Below are positions 62,169 through 64,000 of a DNA stretch of 64,000 nucleotides, in pieces. The position numbers were made by a program, and so were the translations under genes. The stretch covers positions 806,001 through 870,000 of the forward strand of contig NZ_JAEUXJ010000001.1 in NCBI RefSeq assembly GCF_016775475.1. The letters are read 5' to 3'. The notes beneath the pieces are model-generated. The model worked only from the letters and a program-made list of their open reading frames with translations, was not told where the DNA came from and ran no database searches. Every line of letters starts with the position of its first letter. Position 1 is the first letter of the stretch. This stretch comes from Belnapia mucosa. GTDB lineage: Bacteria > Pseudomonadota > Alphaproteobacteria > Acetobacterales > Acetobacteraceae.

Positions 62169-63014
62169 TCACTCGGAGCCGACCACCTTCTCATAAATGA
62201 TGGTGTAGCCCGCCATGGCGGCGTCGCGCTCCGAGGAGACCTCCTCGGTCTCGGCACCCTGGAAGCGCTCGACCCCTCCCTCGGGCAGCGCCTTCCTGGG
62301 GAACTGGCGGTAGGCGACGCGCTCGCATTCGACCTCACCGAGTGCAAGATATGCCTCGATCTCGTCCTGCGCTTCCGCTGGCTGCGCATCGGCGAAGGGC
62401 ACGAGCAGGAAGGCGTCGATCACCTCCCCGACGGCCAGCGGCGGGTCGAGATCGATGTTGTTCGGCTGGCCGGGCACTACGATGACCGAGAACTCGATAT
62501 ACTCCGGTTCCCGTCCGTCCGCCTCGCGCCGGGCCTCCTCCAACTCCTCAGGGCTGTAGACGAGATCGGCGACAAGGCGGCCCAGCGGGTCATCGAGCCG
62601 ACGTGCGTCCAGCAGGGTGCAGCGGGCGACGGGCGGGAAGTTCGGCCGGGACAGGCGGACGCGCCGGTTCACCACCCGCGCCCCGTCAGGTCCGTCGAAA
62701 TCCAGTTCAACCTCCACGATCTCGCCGGGTGCGAGAGGTGGGTCGTAGACGGTTGGGTCGCCCGCGAGCCGGACGCCGGGCTGGGTCACGACTCTGTAGC
62801 GGAACTCCGCCCCTTCGAAGTCTACGGCATCCTCAAAGTCCGCCTCACCGCGCAGCGCGGTCCTGGCCTGCTCGATCTGCTCGCGGCCGAACACCTCGAC
62901 GGCCAGTGCCTCCCAGGCGCGCTTCCGCAGGTTGGCGCCGATCCAGTCCGACGCCTTGGCTGCCTTGCGCAGCCGGTCGTACTCGGCCTTGCTGCCATAC
63001 CGCTTGCTGCCCAT
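62169..63014 (-). CDS. Hypothetical protein
   Basis: The 281-residue product is rich in Asp/Glu and has beta-rich stretches: RYRVVTQPGVRLAGDPTVYD, IVEVELDFDGPDGARVVNRR and IEFSVIVVPGQPNNIDLDPP. The pattern of repeated VxVxLDFDG-type strands suggests a beta-sandwich protein. GGAGG lies 5 bases before the ATG at 63014; GTG at 63035 is an alternative start. No family is recognised. The gene has no frameshifts. Confidence 0.62.
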   Translation of the reverse strand: MGSKRYGSKAEYDRLRKAAKASDWIGANLRKRAWEALAVEVFGREQIEQARTALRGEADFEDAVDFEGAEFRYRVVTQPGVRLAGDPTVYDPPLAPGEIVEVELDFDGPDGARVVNRRVRLSRPNFPPVARCTLLDARRLDDPLGRLVADLVYSPEELEEARREADGREPEYIEFSVIVVPGQPNNIDLDPPLAVGEVIDAFLLVPFADAQPAEAQDEIEAYLALGEVECERVAYRQFPRKALPEGGVERFQGAETEEVSSERDAAMAGYTIIYEKVVGSE

Positions 63015-63121
63015 CGGCTCCTCCGCAGAAGCCACTTTAAGATAGAGATGCGTGGGACGGGGCAGGCGAGCGCTACCCGTGGGAGCCGCCTCCTAACCCC
63101 GAATGCGGATCAGCGGTGCGG

Positions 63122-63355
63122 CTAGCCTCCCTTCGCTGCCGACTGCACCGTACTAGCCAGCTTGTCGCCGTGTGGCTTGGGGCTGTCCGGCGCGCCCGGC
63201 GCACTGTCGGAAGCTCCGGTTTCTTGGTTGGGACGCCCGTCCCCGCTCGCGCCCTGCACCGCCCCGGCCAACTTGTCGCCATGTGGCTTCGGGCTGTCCG
63301 GCGAGCCGGGTGCTTCGGCGGAACTATCAGGTTGCTTCTGGCCAAAAATTGGCAT
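63122..63355 (-). CDS. Small protein made of two copies of a 25-residue repeat
   Basis: GGAGGAG lies 6 bases before the ATG at 63355. The 77-residue product contains two nearly identical units with the core SPDSPKPHGDKLAGAVQGA and APDSPKPHGDKLASTVQSA, separated by a Gly/Ser linker. It is low-complexity and probably disordered. The doubling is also visible in the DNA. No family is recognised. Confidence 0.6.
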   Translation of the reverse strand: MPIFGQKQPDSSAEAPGSPDSPKPHGDKLAGAVQGASGDGRPNQETGASDSAPGAPDSPKPHGDKLASTVQSAAKGG

Positions 63356-63549
63356 CTCGTTCTCCTCCTGCTTCCGGTTTGCCACCGATGCGATGGCCAG
63401 CATTGACCTAGGCGCTGGGCGAGGCAACCGCCCAGGCGTTCAGCCGCAACACGCGCGTCATGTGAGTGGTGCAACTCACTGCGATTGCAGCCGCACCGGC
63501 TCAGAACTCCTCGCCACATATAAATACGCGGGTCAGCAGGAGAGAGACG

Positions 63550-63741
63550 ATGCGCGCAAGGGAGTTCATTTTCGGGCGGTCCGTCCCGGTCGGAATAGGC
63601 GATACGTCAACCAACACAGGGTTGAGGAAGGAGCAGGTTCAGCAAAACCAAAAGCAGCAGATAGAGCAAGTCTCAGAAAAGCTGGCTGGCATGACCGGCA
63701 AGCAGGCAGAGCGCGGGCGCACTCCGACCCAACGGAAATGA
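63550..63741 (+). CDS. Small hypothetical protein
   Basis: A 63-residue frame from 63550 (MRAREFIFGRSVPVGIGDTS...) with AGGAGAG about 6 bases upstream. The middle, RKEQVQQNQKQQIEQVSEKL, is a Gln-rich helix suited to a coiled coil. Its stop overlaps the next gene by 4 bases (ATGA), so the two should be co-expressed. Confidence 0.55.
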   Translation: MRAREFIFGRSVPVGIGDTSTNTGLRKEQVQQNQKQQIEQVSEKLAGMTGKQAERGRTPTQRK

Positions 63742-64000
63742 CGACGCAACGCCAAATGGCGGGAATGGCCGCTATGCAGCAGCAGGTCATCGAAGTATTG
63801 CGGAACAGCGGCTACGCACGCATTGCCGACCGGCTCGCCCGCTGCATGACGGCGAGGGTGGGTCGGCGCTCCGATGACGGTCGGCCATGGACCTGCCGTT
63901 CAGCAGGCTGCACATGGTGTCGGGTTACGCTTGGGCGACGTTGGCTGTCGGGTCTCCAACGTTGGATCGTTCAAGATGGTGGTCTAGTGAGCCTCGCCGT
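63738..64000 (+). CDS. Cys-rich hypothetical protein, N-terminal part (runs off right edge)
   Basis: The frame is open from 63738 to the edge, at least 87 residues. It begins with a Met/Gln-rich helix (MTTQRQMAGMAAMQQQV) and has a cysteine cluster in WTCRSAGCTWCRVTLGRRW that could bind zinc, resembling short zinc-finger motifs near rolling-circle or transposon-type replication proteins (weak). Family cannot be named from this part. Confidence 0.5.
   Translation, partial: MTTQRQMAGMAAMQQQVIEVLRNSGYARIADRLARCMTARVGRRSDDGRPWTCRSAGCTWCRVTLGRRWLSGLQRWIVQDGGLVSLA

Larger units (their letters stand above)
52630..64000. mobile_element. Integrative element or genomic island, left end only
   Basis: From the interrupted glycosyltransferase to the right edge there are two site-specific recombinase genes, many short unrecognised or broken genes, and visibly less biased codon use than in the core region. 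The missing half of the glycosyltransferase does not occur before 64,000, so the element is longer than 11 kb. No conjugation or phage structural gene is seen, so its class is open. Confidence 0.75.

Noticed and set aside
1..64000. CRISPR arrays
   Set aside because: No regularly spaced identical repeats of 23-40 bases were seen anywhere in the window, and no cas genes.

Overview
The window is high-GC alphaproteobacterial chromosome. Gene order and content (rpmF-plsX-fabH-ihfA-merR, ribD-ribE-ribBX-ribH-nusB-thiL, flagellin with FlaF, a CBP3-type cytochrome bc1 chaperone, many ABC-free solute binding and acyl-CoA genes) fit the Acetobacteraceae, most likely a Roseomonas-like genus. That assignment is inference from gene content, because no rRNA gene is present.

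Positions 1-25,000 are core housekeeping. They hold a truncated lytic transglycosylase divergent from dapA, smpB, a molybdopterin oxidoreductase with a glutathione peroxidase, acpS-spoT-rpoZ, folK, an NYN-domain protein, a family 5 uracil-DNA glycosylase, NAD(P)HX repair, malonyl-CoA decarboxylase and tRNA-Pro(GGG). Next come the fatty-acid/phospholipid cluster, bamE, and a long minus-strand riboflavin operon continuing into nusB and thiL, headed by an OmpR-type two-component system. The RibBA-like protein has lost the GTP cyclohydrolase II zinc cysteines (RibBX type).

Positions 25,000-47,200 are a metabolic region: a FAS1 protein, a Do-type protease, an AbrB-like gene remnant, an amidase, a partial pyrimidine-degradation (rutA/rutE) pair, an acyl-CoA degradation cluster on the minus strand, and a plus-strand run of hydroxyacid dehydrogenase, idonate dehydrogenase, quinone-oxidoreductase-like, thioesterase and acyl-CoA ligase genes. 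A Bug-type binding protein with MmgE/PrpD and two sugar-acid type dehydrogenases follow.

Positions 47,200-52,630 are a flagellin locus: flagellin, FlaF, two methyltransferase-like proteins and a TPR glycosyltransferase of the O-GlcNAc transferase (GT41) type. The glycosyltransferase stops abruptly at about 52,630, in the middle of its catalytic region.

From about 52,630 to the right edge the sequence is a mobile island whose far end is not in the window. A large serine recombinase starts directly at the junction, and a tyrosine recombinase faces it. Behind these lies a zone of decaying small genes with in-frame stops and frameshifts, including a fragment homologous to the C-terminus of an intact P-loop (helicase-like) protein farther on. 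The rest of the island holds an RNA-like nested inverted repeat, several unrecognised genes, a protein made of two copies of one repeat, and a Cys-rich gene running off the edge. The most noteworthy observations are the insertion into the glycosyltransferase, the decayed P-loop paralogue, and the frameshifted gene that carries a tandem duplication.
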